Shown: positions 20,701-29,870 of the stretch, piece by piece
Layout: the number at the start of each line of letters is the position of its first letter
Numbering within the stretch: position 1 is the stretch's first letter
Origin: a virus
Virus record (IMG/VR): IMGVR_UViG_3300025117_000162
Coordinates: 1 to 35,951 of that record
Direction: 5' to 3' (one strand)
Length of the DNA stretch: 35,951 nt
Notes under the pieces: generated by a model
What the model was told of the DNA's origin: nothing
The model's input: only the letters and a program-made list of their open reading frames with translations
The model's database searches: none
Position numbers and translations under genes: made by a program

Positions 20701-23700
20701 GCGGGCAGGATTTTGTCGTAAAAACCCTCGAATCCTTCCTTCCTCGGCATGGAAACACCGGAGGGTTCATCTTGCATTCTGGCCCACAGCTTCTTCGCCA
20801 GGGCGCCGGCGTCCTGGCCCTCGGTCAAAATCGGTTTGATGGCCTTGGTAAGTTCCGCTTCGGAGCCGACTGCGGCGGAATTCTCAGGGTTTAGGCCCTG
20901 GGACTCAGCTTCGGCTTCAAGGTCAATGCCGTCCGCCTCCCCTCCCACCTGAGACTTGGCTTCAACCCAGAATTTACGGGGAGCATCTTTAAATTCAAGG
21001 TTATCAGCCGGTATCTTCCAGTTTTTCGCAATCCGTTCCAACTCTACCTGCTGGTCTATCTTGGCAAATGCTTCCTGGGTCCAGGAGCCTAATTTACGAA
21101 TGTTGCGATACATGCCACCGCTCACCGAAGGCTTGCCCTCCTTGACCATGGCATCAACGAACTTGCCCGATGCCCGGTCTTCCTTCCATTCGATACGCTC
21201 TGTCCCCCACCGCTGGGTATGCACATCTCCTGGCGTCCAAGCCACCATATCAAAGCCGTTCTCCGCCGCGTAGCGCACCATGCGCTTCATGGCGAGAAGG
21301 CTCCAGGAAGAAGAAGCCTTGAATGGGGCGTCGGGGACTCCGCGACCTTCTCGATCATTCACAATAGCGTTATACCAATCCATATCCTCGGGCGACCACT
21401 CGCCAATTGAATGACGCTCAAGTTCTTCTTTTCGTGCCATTTCTTCGTCAGAAAGCCCTTTGTATCCTTCCTTCCTCCCCTTCTGGTGCCAGTCACTCTG
21501 CACCTCCTCAATGAACAGCACCCGCTCGCCGTTCGGGCCGGTGCGCTCGTTGAAGCGGACGTGAGCAAGGACGTTGGGCTTGTCCCAGTGAGAAGAACGA
21601 AAATTTTCTTTTCTATTGACTTTGCGTAAGCCTTTGTCAATTAAAGAATTGTATCTGTCCTTGGAAATGTCAAGTATTGCGCCCTCTGTCGGAACAGGCG
21701 CGATATGTGTATCTTCCCACCATTCCTCAAAAGATGGGGCATAATTGGGTTTCTCCGGCAGCGTCAGTAGCAGTTCCTTGTAGTTCTCGCCGCCGGGGAG
21801 CTGGTACTGGCCGAATTTGGTATTTCCAACCCCACGCAGTAGATGAGCATAATCTCTGTCTATTGTATTGAGAATTACGCTTTGCGCATCCTGCTTGTTC
21901 TCGCTCCCCAAAAATTCTCCATCCTGGTATATATCCCAGGTTTCACCGTTGTCATGGCTTTCAGCGTATATATCCTCCAGGTCGGACCATTGCATTTTAA
22001 GGATATGCGTTCCAGATTCATTGGTATCGTTCCAAATGGAAATATCAGAAAGTTTAGCCCCTGGCTCGCCAGTTTTCACCACTTCCTGCACGTCAACCGC
22101 GTTTTCATCCAGCCAGTCCAGCACATCCTCCTTGCTCACCTTGCCAACCTGCTTGTTCAACCAGCCCTCGATGCCCATCCAATCGAGTTCTTCCTGCTTG
22201 ATGCCTGGCGTCTTTTTGATGCGAGCTGCGAGGTCTTTGGCGGGCATGGCCTTGAAATCCATGGCCTCGATGGCGCGGACCAAGGCGCTGTACCAGCGTT
22301 GGGAGGTGTTGGAGTAGTCCGCGCCTTCCGTCGCTTCCGCTGTGACCTCTGGCACCCTTCCAGCCAGTTTTCCACTCTCCATGTCCCGAACCACGCCCCG
22401 GGCCGTCTGGTGAATCATGTTCACGATGCCGTCAATGAAGTCGGCTATTTTTTGCATGACGGCCCGCACCGGAGACGAAAGCCGGTCAAACTCCCGAGTC
22501 CGAAGGGCCTCCTCCATGAACCTGGCGCGGTCTTCTACTCCAGCCAAAAGGGACAATGGAGCACGCTTCCCGGCCGCGTCGTATGCCGACTGGAAGGGAA
22601 GCTTCCCGTCCTTGCGAAGCTTCCTGATTTCCGTGGAAAGAGCCTGCTGGTTGGCCTTGTTGACGAAGCCGTACCTCTCCAAGAAATGATACGTCTCATG
22701 CGCGGCGGTCCACTTGTCGGCCACGCCGCGAACCAGGCGGATGGTGTCGCCCTTGAACTCGCCGGCCACCACCTCGCCGGCCATGGCCCTGCGGCCCCGG
22801 TTGGCGGTAAAGGCTATCTCATCCGGCGTGATAGAGTCCACGGACTCCACCGTCAGGGAAGGCCCGGAGCGGTGTTGCAGCCAAATCTTGCCCTTGCCCG
22901 CGGTCCCCATGGTCCACCCGGAACGTGCCGGGAAGAACTGGCGCACGTCGGCGGCCGGGATGTCGGCCATGCGGTTGGAAGTCTCACGGGCGAGCCGGGT
23001 TGAAAACTCGGCGGACTCGGCTTCGGCTTCGGCTTCGGCTTCCTTTTTTGCTTCCTCAATCGCGTCCGACTCGGCCTTCGCTTGTTGCACCTTTCTATTT
23101 TCCTCGGAGTCTTTCGTTTTCTCTGCAAATGTCTCGCTGATGGCTTTGTTCCTGGTTGTTACTTCCTGCTTGCCTTCGTACAGCCGATTGTAAGACTCCA
23201 CCCATTCGGAAGGGAACTCGCTCGTGTTACCGATATCATAGGGCTTTAGCATCATGGCGGCCCCCACTACCTCCCCCTTGTCCTTGAAAAAGACCATGGG
23301 CTGGACGGTTTCCTCCGTAGCCGGGCTTATAAAGACTTTCGCATCTGGGTACATGGTCAAGATGCTATCTGCATACTGGGCCTGTATCGCGTAGTGCTGG
23401 CCGGACTTGCTTTCTACGTGAGCCACAACCATTTTGTCGTTTGCATCATTCCCAATGTAAGCTACGCCGCGAATCTGAGCCGGTTCAAACCCGGCGAGTC
23501 TTGGTTTTATGATGTCTTCCTGAAATTTTTTATCAAATTCTTTGCCCTGCACCTGGTTACTATCCTTAGGAACCACCACTCCGCTCTTTGGCGCACGGAT
23601 AACGTATCCATTACTGTGAATCCAAATATCGCCTATGTTTGCGGTTGCTTTGTCGCCGATGAAAAGCCCCTCTTTGCGGGGACTATACGGGTTGTAATAC

Positions 23701-26700
23701 CATCCAGCAAAGCCGCTCGGGCGCTTTTTTGGCGCATAAGATGGCGTAGCCTTTTTTTTCAATGGTACTAAAGGCTTGGTGGTGGTTTCTGGGAAAGATT
23801 GTGCTCTCTTCTTAAAATCCAGAAGCGACTTTTTGGTGTTCGGTACGGTAAACGTTCCGTCGCCAGGGACTTCAATTGTCACTGTGCCAATTTCTTTAAA
23901 CCATCTGGCAAAAGCCTCATCATATATAACATTCACTTCTTTTTCGGTTTTGCCCCTTGTGTCTTCGATTGTTGGCCTCTCAGGCTCAACGTCTGGCGCG
24001 GCTTTCGCGGCCCTGTCAATTTCCGCCAAGAGGAAGCTTTTTTGTTCTTTGCTGGTAAGTGCCTTAGCCTCTTTGGCAGGCATAGGCACCGTGACCTTCA
24101 CCCCTTCCGGTGTCGGCTTGACCACGGGGGTGGGCTTAGCCACAACGGACGGCACTTCTTTGACAGCGGGTGATGGCGGTTCTTCCTTGGCGGCAGGTTT
24201 GGGCGGTTCGGCGGCCGGGGGCTCTGCGGGCCTTTCCTTCGTCTTGGCTTTTTCCTTCGGCTCCTGCGCCTTTTCTTCCTTTGCCTGTGCCTTCTGCTCC
24301 TGTTCCTTCTCGACTTTGGCTTTTTTCTTGGCTTCCTTCAGGAAAAATTCCGCCTCGGTTCCTTCGGCAATCCTGGCTATGCGATCCATGTCGCCGGAAA
24401 CAATAGCATCTTGAAATTCTTTGCGCAGCCGACGAGCCGTTTCGATATACCTCGGCACTGCATCTTGAATGGCAGAAAGGGTTTCTCGCCATTTTATCCA
24501 TCTTTTTGCAGTCTTTTTCCCAAAAAGCTTTTCAGCGATGGAATCATCCCATACATGACCTGGGAAAATAGTTTGCTTTACAAACGCCGCCTCCGGTGTC
24601 TTGCCACTGCCTCCTTCAAAAGCATCCATAATTTCGGCATCCGTAATTTTTTGCCCGGTATGCCTGGATGCCCCAGAAATTTGGTGCAGGGTGTACCCGG
24701 AAAATCCACGGCTCAAAACCAAAGCTGATTTCAATTCCCCGGTTTCATCAATGGCAATTCCACCAGGTCCGCGAATGACGACCGCGTTGACCATCCCGCG
24801 CTTCAGGTCTAATGCGCTTAAAGCTCTGGCACTATCTTTAATCGTGCCTTCGGGCGTTTTTTCGGCTGCTATTTCTTCCTGTAAGCCCTTCCGAATTTGC
24901 GTAGAAATTCTGTCTCGCTTGCCCTTCAGCGCCGCAAGTTTATCCCGGCGTTCTTTGCGGAAATCGCGCAAAGCATTTTCAACGTCAGCGGGGCCGGCCT
25001 CCACCAAACCAAAGCGATCCTTGCCTTCGGCCGTGGTAGCCGCTTCTTTAGTCGTGGCTTTATAGGCCTTTTCCCCGGCGGCATCAGGATTTTTTTCGCC
25101 ATTTATCCGCGCCAATTCATAGGCGCGTTGAGCGTTTTCAAGAGCGATATTTTCAACCGATGGTGTTTCCGCTCCCGTCTTGGCGGACTCGGCAGATTTT
25201 TTATACATCGCCCGGCCTTGATCTTCTCGGTACCTACCGCCCGCTTTCGCCCATGGTTCATCAGCAAATTCGGACACGGCCCGGCCTAATGTCATGGTTG
25301 GGTCGGGTTGGAATGACTCTGTTAAACGGTTGCTTACGGCTCTGGCTTCGTCGGCGGCAACACCAAAGCGCCTCATTATAAAGGCGTCCAAGTCGCCCTT
25401 GGTCGTCATCTTTGAATGCGCCAGACGCAACGGCTTTGCGGCATTGTCTTCCGCGTATCTGCGGTCAACAGCAAGCGCGGCGGATTTCCATTGCCCCGCG
25501 ACTGTTAACATTTTATCGAAATCTGGCAAAGGCGCGGGCTGAACGGTCTCTCCGCTCGGCACGGTCCTTGACGGAGCGATCCTCATGCCGCCAGGGGACG
25601 GCGGAGCCGTGACAGGGATTTCTTGCGCGGGCGCGGGCGTAGGCACAATCGTTTGAACCGGCTGCTGCGCCTGGGCTACTGGTTCGGGCTGAACCGGTTG
25701 AGCTGGCTCAGGCTGTACAACCACTTCGGGAGCCGGTATCCGGATAGGCTCTACGGCTGCCGCGTCCTGGCCTTCTATGACCGCCGTGGGGGGCTTGACT
25801 TCTTCCGGCAGGGTTTCCGTTGCCGGGGCCACCGTTGGGGCCGCTACGGCCTTCACAGGAAGCGCTATGCCCGCTTCCTCAAGCCTTTTCTTGATGGCCT
25901 CAAGGCTTTTCTTCACCTTCGCGTTTTCGGGGTTCTTCTCGGCAAAGGCTGCAAGCGTCACGTACCGGCCAAGAAGGGCTTGCGCGTTTACAGGTTCCTT
26001 TTTGGGGGGCTCTGCGGGCTGCTCAGGCTCTACAGGGACCTTCTCCGGCTCGGCAAGGGCAACGGCAGGGGTCTCCGGCTTTGCAGCCTCTTGCACCCGC
26101 ACAGGCTGCTCAGGCGCGACTTCTGCGGCCGGGACGCCCTTGGGCTCGTTCGCCATCCTTGCCTTTTCCCTGGTGACAATCTCCGCGCTGAGTTCTTCCA
26201 GCACACCGGGAAGGCCAGGATATTTGTCCCCCCGCTTCTTGGCGATGTCTTCCGCTGTGGCATAAGCCGCCGCGAGGGCCTTGTCAGGAACGTCGGAAAG
26301 CCTGCCTTCCTGGGTCATGCCCGCCAGTAAGCGGACTTTGCGTGGCTCGTCAACCGTGCGTTCCCACACCTTCACGCCGGCCATGGTGCCGCCGCCCATG
26401 AGGGCCGTCACAAGGACCGTCTGCGGGGCTACCTGTGCAAGCGCATCCGTCAGGTCTTCCAGGCTGGTAAACGACGGGGCCTTCTCCGGTCCAATAGGCG
26501 TTCCGGCCGTAGCCTGTTCCTGGCCTATCTGCGTAATGGTTTCCGTAGCAAGTTCTTCACCGAAGGTTCCCGCGAGTTTTGCCAAGACCCTCGTAGCAAG
26601 GCTCTTGCCAAGCATCTTTTTCAGCGGCGTGGTCAAGGTCTTGAAAGCTATGCCGCCGCCTACGGCCTCGGGAATGGCTTCCCATAGCCCGTAGCTGGTT

Positions 26701-27425
26701 GCCTTGGCGGAAAAGTCTTCTTTGAGAGCGTTTTCTTCCTCGATGGTCAACGGAGCGCCTGCGGTTGAGGAGAGCTTTTCCTCATTCTTGGCTTCCAAGA
26801 ATGCCTGCATGATGTCATTCGACGCCATGCGGTAAGCTGTCGCGCCCGATGCTGCCATACCTGTGCCGTAGGCCAAAGCCGTACCGCCGCCCGGAAGCGG
26901 AGCCGCAAGTTGCGTTGCCGCGCCAGCGCCAAGGCCAGCGCCCGCCGAAACAGCGGAAAACCCAAGGTTCGGGACTACCTGAGCAACGTCTGTAACCTTG
27001 ATGCCGGGAAGAAAATTCCGGTCCCCATATTTTGACCGCACGTCTTCCACGAACGCACGTTCATTTTCTTTTTGTCCGGCAATGAAGCGGTCCATCCATC
27101 CTTGGTCGGCAACGGAAGCGCCTTCCTGCCCCTGAATGGCCTGGCCGGTCCTGGCCGCAATGGCACCAGGAAGAAGGGGAAGACTCCGGCCAAAAGTTTT
27201 CAACCCGCCAAAAAATCCGCCGCCTTCATCCTCAACTGGTCTTTGGCCTGCCGCCATTTGACGGGCAAGTCGGCCTTCTTCCGCCTTGATTTCGGCCATG
27301 AGTTCCGAAGGCGTCTGGCCGGGCCGGAGAGGGTAAACCCCTGGGGTAGAAGGCGCGACCGGCTGCTGCGCCTCTGTCTTGCTTGCCCGCTCGAGCATGA
27401 ACCGTCTGATTTCATCGTTGTTCAT
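17739..27425 (-). CDS. Giant polyvalent/internal virion protein with zincin motif, 3228 aa
   Basis: Large polyvalent proteins are carried in some phage and conjugative-element particles and enter the recipient. Order along the chain: an Ala/Gly-rich hydrophobic N-terminal region (about 100-330: PGAIAARTGQ, VSAGAGLGAGAAT, VLVTALMGGGTM); Pro/Glu/Ala linkers (about 425-640); a Lys/Glu/Ala coiled part (1030-1110); an ISPATEETVQPMVFF domain (about 1350); an HExxH metallopeptidase motif (AHETYHFLE, about 1576); an NVLAHVRFNERTG...EEVQSDWHQ domain (about 1955-1980) typical of phage polyvalent proteins; and a C-terminal LPD38-like region with NMTQNWTHGVAMLRS, TFMTYPVNNLVFLKHR and a membrane segment (about 2975-3000). 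It ends RQFQQDIGEAYGFNEYGQ. It likely helps DNA ejection and takeover. Confidence 0.8.
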   Translation of the reverse strand: MNNDEIRRFMLERASKTEAQQPVAPSTPGVYPLRPGQTPSELMAEIKAEEGRLARQMAAGQRPVEDEGGGFFGGLKTFGRSLPLLPGAIAARTGQAIQGQEGASVADQGWMDRFIAGQKENERAFVEDVRSKYGDRNFLPGIKVTDVAQVVPNLGFSAVSAGAGLGAGAATQLAAPLPGGGTALAYGTGMAASGATAYRMASNDIMQAFLEAKNEEKLSSTAGAPLTIEEENALKEDFSAKATSYGLWEAIPEAVGGGIAFKTLTTPLKKMLGKSLATRVLAKLAGTFGEELATETITQIGQEQATAGTPIGPEKAPSFTSLEDLTDALAQVAPQTVLVTALMGGGTMAGVKVWERTVDEPRKVRLLAGMTQEGRLSDVPDKALAAAYATAEDIAKKRGDKYPGLPGVLEELSAEIVTREKARMANEPKGVPAAEVAPEQPVRVQEAAKPETPAVALAEPEKVPVEPEQPAEPPKKEPVNAQALLGRYVTLAAFAEKNPENAKVKKSLEAIKKRLEEAGIALPVKAVAAPTVAPATETLPEEVKPPTAVIEGQDAAAVEPIRIPAPEVVVQPEPAQPVQPEPVAQAQQPVQTIVPTPAPAQEIPVTAPPSPGGMRIAPSRTVPSGETVQPAPLPDFDKMLTVAGQWKSAALAVDRRYAEDNAAKPLRLAHSKMTTKGDLDAFIMRRFGVAADEARAVSNRLTESFQPDPTMTLGRAVSEFADEPWAKAGGRYREDQGRAMYKKSAESAKTGAETPSVENIALENAQRAYELARINGEKNPDAAGEKAYKATTKEAATTAEGKDRFGLVEAGPADVENALRDFRKERRDKLAALKGKRDRISTQIRKGLQEEIAAEKTPEGTIKDSARALSALDLKRGMVNAVVIRGPGGIAIDETGELKSALVLSRGFSGYTLHQISGASRHTGQKITDAEIMDAFEGGSGKTPEAAFVKQTIFPGHVWDDSIAEKLFGKKTAKRWIKWRETLSAIQDAVPRYIETARRLRKEFQDAIVSGDMDRIARIAEGTEAEFFLKEAKKKAKVEKEQEQKAQAKEEKAQEPKEKAKTKERPAEPPAAEPPKPAAKEEPPSPAVKEVPSVVAKPTPVVKPTPEGVKVTVPMPAKEAKALTSKEQKSFLLAEIDRAAKAAPDVEPERPTIEDTRGKTEKEVNVIYDEAFARWFKEIGTVTIEVPGDGTFTVPNTKKSLLDFKKRAQSFPETTTKPLVPLKKKATPSYAPKKRPSGFAGWYYNPYSPRKEGLFIGDKATANIGDIWIHSNGYVIRAPKSGVVVPKDSNQVQGKEFDKKFQEDIIKPRLAGFEPAQIRGVAYIGNDANDKMVVAHVESKSGQHYAIQAQYADSILTMYPDAKVFISPATEETVQPMVFFKDKGEVVGAAMMLKPYDIGNTSEFPSEWVESYNRLYEGKQEVTTRNKAISETFAEKTKDSEENRKVQQAKAESDAIEEAKKEAEAEAEAESAEFSTRLARETSNRMADIPAADVRQFFPARSGWTMGTAGKGKIWLQHRSGPSLTVESVDSITPDEIAFTANRGRRAMAGEVVAGEFKGDTIRLVRGVADKWTAAHETYHFLERYGFVNKANQQALSTEIRKLRKDGKLPFQSAYDAAGKRAPLSLLAGVEDRARFMEEALRTREFDRLSSPVRAVMQKIADFIDGIVNMIHQTARGVVRDMESGKLAGRVPEVTAEATEGADYSNTSQRWYSALVRAIEAMDFKAMPAKDLAARIKKTPGIKQEELDWMGIEGWLNKQVGKVSKEDVLDWLDENAVDVQEVVKTGEPGAKLSDISIWNDTNESGTHILKMQWSDLEDIYAESHDNGETWDIYQDGEFLGSENKQDAQSVILNTIDRDYAHLLRGVGNTKFGQYQLPGGENYKELLLTLPEKPNYAPSFEEWWEDTHIAPVPTEGAILDISKDRYNSLIDKGLRKVNRKENFRSSHWDKPNVLAHVRFNERTGPNGERVLFIEEVQSDWHQKGRKEGYKGLSDEEMARKEELERHSIGEWSPEDMDWYNAIVNDREGRGVPDAPFKASSSWSLLAMKRMVRYAAENGFDMVAWTPGDVHTQRWGTERIEWKEDRASGKFVDAMVKEGKPSVSGGMYRNIRKLGSWTQEAFAKIDQQVELERIAKNWKIPADNLEFKDAPRKFWVEAKSQVGGEADGIDLEAEAESQGLNPENSAAVGSEAELTKAIKPILTEGQDAGALAKKLWARMQDEPSGVSMPRKEGFEGFYDKILPAAVNKFFNKKEWGGAKVGSMEIANTTAHALPITPEMRSKALREGMPLFQTKQKTRQLSDMADQYSQGLVTNFMNRYKTPDGKIDLSRVFEETGIELPTSDPDDLNKFTRRFQTMVDLAHDHWEMDNLLENQIARNGDANQMSIRDRETTKPYFELPAKSRKKVDFALLEGDRENKFFSNATLSGERFGLSDEERFAFWRIRKVLKQKLDHIMGNIITDIGEGALTEFEVVEVRRIVNRRNTALSSGTTEDAANAKMATSLNELGLTEKQIEAVQAVADWAFQRRAYVPHQWESEWLVKVVEGEGDAKKEYLFEVPTIRGTLHVTKKARRHAAERAAIQVIRDRLGWSTEKIAAMAKEKKIKPIRSRELPVELFEGARLDIINGILDSSVNALMAGFKDTVSPAEMEQLTDIRNALSKHVDELYKAKGFARHLIPRKGTLGYRTDLDNVLAEYLTGFNAYVAKGRAAHAFAQSMKLIDPAKKPNMWRSAREYVSDMLGPAEGEAGAFKRLAGAFFLAGDVSAAALNMTQNWTHGVAMLRSIPDAKGNAEKQLAKANKDVMAAWFADKKAGRPLFKTASKWITEDETNAIREAYERGYLDPGYFGEVTGIHANKVHESYTSDIGRLLYAGFTGAESLNRMSSFLAGYRRARDSKAEDPVKLVAKQVVLASHFLYGRTNRPEVVRKAGTFGNVLYTFMTYPVNNLVFLKHRVQEAISAWPTEDRAMTMKVLGSHLAWTMALGGLTALPFAWLAGFIYRLFTDPSDDWEKWLYENTGKNFARATSRGIPAVFGSDLSWRIQGTDIIDLPVGFQTGKTIYKRVQGGYKLIKRGDVAAGIFMAMPDMIRNPYIAFGLEGGTGIEGTPPIEYTPGEKVYKALGFTPTREAETRSAQELATREQKRRAEKIADFAELFIHAKTQEDRQAVLADLATYNAEQKKDGGVMITGKALRSAILRRQKNRAKAYAERKPKYMRQFQQDIGEAYGFNEYGQ

Positions 27426-27458
27426 CGAGGGCTTTCCGCTATCGAGATAAACGATTCA

Positions 27459-28676
27459 TTATTTCGCTGCCTTGCCCTGATTTTTTCCAAGAATCCTGCC
27501 GGCCCGGACATAGGCCGCAATGCCCTTTCTATTGAGGGCAAAACCTTTTTGCCCGAATATCTGCTCAAGCCTTGCGGCTGTATCCATCTGTTCGTACTGG
27601 TCCATGTCTGGAAAACGCTCTCGAATGGCGGAAACGAGTTCGTCATTTCCTGCGTATTGGCTATAATCAGCTTGAATTGGATACTGTTCATTTCCCCTTG
27701 AAAGAGCCGTAAGCGTGGCTATGTCTGGAATATTTGGGATAGTCGGAGCGTGGAGAGGGGAAACCCAATCGCCTCTGGCCATACTCCTTGCGCCTTGCCC
27801 CGGTTGCTCTCCCGATGGCAAAGCCGCAGCTACAGCATCCGCCATCTCAGGAGTGACGCTGGAAAGGATTTTCTCCGCTTCTGGACTACCTGGCTGAACG
27901 GCCGAAAGTTGCTTTATAACAGCGTCCACCGTGGCCTTGTCGGGCGGGGGCACTTTGGCTGGCACATCCTCCGGGTACAGGGGCTTGCCGGTTCTCGGGT
28001 CATAAGGAACGATTTCTTCTCCGACCTGTTTCCACACCATTTTTTTGACCTGAACATCAGGATTCAACGGGTCTTCTGCCATTTCCTCAACAAGTCCGTA
28101 TTTGGGCTTTTTTACGAATTCGGGTAGGAAATTTTTTTCTCTCGCCAGCCGGTTAGCTGCGGCTCCCTGTGCGGCCATGGTCCGGTGATATGCCGCTGTC
28201 TCTGCGAGTTCCTGCTTTTTGAGCCCCGTCGTGGCCTCAAACTCGGCCTTGTCTTGCAGGTTTTTCACATCCGCCAACTCCCTGGCCGACTGCGCTTCCT
28301 GGAACCGCAAGAGGCTATCGTTCAGCTTTCCACGCTGTACGATTTGGAGCCCAAGCGGAACGCCCTGGTACGTCTTGTAGAGAGGGCCGTCTTCGGCAAG
28401 AAGTTCCTCCTTCCTGTCATCGGCCATGGTGCTGGTCTTAACGGCATCGAACAACGTCACAGGAGCGGTATCCCATTCCTCGCGCTTCAGCTTGGCGAGC
28501 ATCAGTTCGCCTTCGCGGGCCTGCTGATTGCCCTGTAGCTCCAACGACTTCATGGCAAGACGTTGCCGTGCGAGTTCGGCCGCCCTGCGTTCTCCGCTGG
28601 CCCCTACGTCGGCCAAGGTCGCGCCAAGCCCACGAATCGCTTCAGGAACCGCGCCGTATGGATTGCTTATCGCCAT
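27459..28676 (-). CDS. Internal virion/ejection-type protein, 405 aa
   Basis: Opens MAISNPYGAVPEAIRGLGAT, the kind of start seen in podovirus internal core proteins. The first half is helical and charged (RRAAELARQRLAMKSLELQG, REGELMLAKLKREEWDTA); the middle has a Pro-rich linker (PYDPRTGKPLYPEDVPAKVP). The C-terminal end is helical (QYEQMDTAARLEQIFGQKGF, then YVRAGRILGKNQGKAAK). No signal peptide or membrane anchor is visible. It lies between a similar Ala/Gly-rich protein and the giant polyvalent gene, so it probably belongs to the ejected set. The family name is unknown to me. Confidence 0.65.
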   Translation of the reverse strand: MAISNPYGAVPEAIRGLGATLADVGASGERRAAELARQRLAMKSLELQGNQQAREGELMLAKLKREEWDTAPVTLFDAVKTSTMADDRKEELLAEDGPLYKTYQGVPLGLQIVQRGKLNDSLLRFQEAQSARELADVKNLQDKAEFEATTGLKKQELAETAAYHRTMAAQGAAANRLAREKNFLPEFVKKPKYGLVEEMAEDPLNPDVQVKKMVWKQVGEEIVPYDPRTGKPLYPEDVPAKVPPPDKATVDAVIKQLSAVQPGSPEAEKILSSVTPEMADAVAAALPSGEQPGQGARSMARGDWVSPLHAPTIPNIPDIATLTALSRGNEQYPIQADYSQYAGNDELVSAIRERFPDMDQYEQMDTAARLEQIFGQKGFALNRKGIAAYVRAGRILGKNQGKAAK

Positions 28677-28693
28677 GGGGAAACCTCCGTGGC

Positions 28694-29806
28694 TTAGAAG
28701 GAAAAGTTCAAGTTGTTCAGGTTGCTACGCACTTTGTCCATGGTCGTCTGCCCGGTTTTCGGTGCTGTTCCGTTTGCCGTGGTCCTGGCCTGGCTTGCCG
28801 GTGTCTGTTCTTTCCAAAAGTCGGGGGCAAGGCTTCCTTCGCCTCCCTTGTATCTGTCGGCGGCGGTCATTGGGTTGAAGTAGCGGCTTTCCTTGGGCGA
28901 CCCACCAAAATTGCCCCAGGCGGCTTCATTTAGCTTTTGAAGGCTTCCGGCGGTCCTTTGCCCGACCATGCCCAGGCTGTCATATGCAGCCGTTCCTTCG
29001 TCCAGATAGCTCTTGAAATCCTGCGGCAGCGCGCCCCAATCGTAAACCGGGTAGGACCCCTTGTAATCGTCAACCACGTTTCCGTACTGATCTGCTATCG
29101 AGGCAAAGTCAGGCGCATTCGGCACCTTGTACCCGCGCTTGGCAAGCTCGTCAAACGCCTGCTTCGCAGTTTCGTACTGTGCTTTGAGCTTGGAGAAGGT
29201 AAGGGCTTTGTCCCAGGTGGTTTCCTGATGGCCGAATTTTTCTTGAAGCATGGCAGGAACGCCAACGATGGCCCCCATAACCCCAAGATTCGCGGCAATA
29301 GTTCCCGCCCCTACGCCAGCACCGCCTATTCCGCCAGCTTCCGCTGTTACAGGAACTCCGCTCGCAAGAGCCTGCCCTGCCGGAGTCGCAATCGTGGGAG
29401 CGCCTACTAATGGAGCGGGCGCACCACCAGCCAACAAACTCGAAACACCGCTACCGATCGCCTTGGCCCCGGCCACAAGACCGCTTCCAATCGCTGGCAA
29501 CGCTTCCGGGAAGGCCAGATTCAGCCCAGTTATTCCGAGCCCTGCCCCGCTGATTAGGCTCGCCGTGTTGGCCTGGTCCCGTGCGGCTTTGACGGATTCC
29601 TGGTCAAGCGCGTATTGCTGTGCGGATGCAGACTCCTGATTTGCCAATGACCGGGCAGAAAGGTCGAGCGCTTTTTGCTCAAGGTCAGCCGCGCGTTTTG
29701 CCCGGAGACCTTCCGCATAGTATGGAGCCCGTGTCGCCGCAGCTTCCGCGTATCCAGGCCGGACCCTTCTTCCGGTTGTAAGGCCAAGCTGGCTGACGTA
29801 TGCCAT
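28694..29806 (-). CDS. Internal virion-type protein with Ala/Gly-rich hydrophobic core, 370 aa
   Basis: GAGGAAAATGCC precedes ATG 29806. After a helical start (AEGLRAKRAADLEQKALDLS) the middle (about residues 80-190) is very rich in Ala, Gly, Val and Ile (SLISGAGLGITGLNLAFPEA, then LVAGAKAIGSGVSSLLAGG and GAGTIAANLGVMGAIVGVP). Such segments are typical of proteins that enter or cross the host membrane during DNA ejection. The C-terminus is aromatic and Asn-rich (YPVYDWGALPQDFKSYLDEG). It has its own promoter candidate upstream. No homolog is named with confidence. Confidence 0.65.
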   Translation of the reverse strand: MAYVSQLGLTTGRRVRPGYAEAAATRAPYYAEGLRAKRAADLEQKALDLSARSLANQESASAQQYALDQESVKAARDQANTASLISGAGLGITGLNLAFPEALPAIGSGLVAGAKAIGSGVSSLLAGGAPAPLVGAPTIATPAGQALASGVPVTAEAGGIGGAGVGAGTIAANLGVMGAIVGVPAMLQEKFGHQETTWDKALTFSKLKAQYETAKQAFDELAKRGYKVPNAPDFASIADQYGNVVDDYKGSYPVYDWGALPQDFKSYLDEGTAAYDSLGMVGQRTAGSLQKLNEAAWGNFGGSPKESRYFNPMTAADRYKGGEGSLAPDFWKEQTPASQARTTANGTAPKTGQTTMDKVRSNLNNLNFSF

Positions 29807-29820
29807 GGCATTTTCCTCTT

Positions 29821-29856
29821 TTCGTGTATTATAACTTCCACAAGTAGAAAAGTCTA
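29821..29856 (-). promoter_or_regulatory. Sigma70-type promoter candidate inside the structural operon
   Basis: On the - strand, TAGACT (29856-29851), a 17-base spacer and a perfect TATAAT (29833-29828) lie ahead of the 370-aa gene. The -35 box matches four of six consensus bases. It would give a transcript starting near 29821. Confidence 0.5.
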
Positions 29857-29870
29857 ACCGTTTTTTCTAC
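29844..29870 (-). terminator. Hairpin over the stop of the 182-aa gene
   Basis: GTAGAAAA 29844-29851 pairs with TTTTCTAC 29863-29870 over an 11-base loop; the stem is A/T-rich and covers the stop codon at 29867-29869. It overlaps the promoter candidate, so transcription may be partly ended and restarted here. Confidence 0.35.

Noticed and set aside
21843-23003. 386-codon + strand open frame
   Set aside because: Lies wholly antisense to the polyvalent gene, has no ribosome-binding site and reads as His/Pro/Arg-rich mirror of GC-rich codons.
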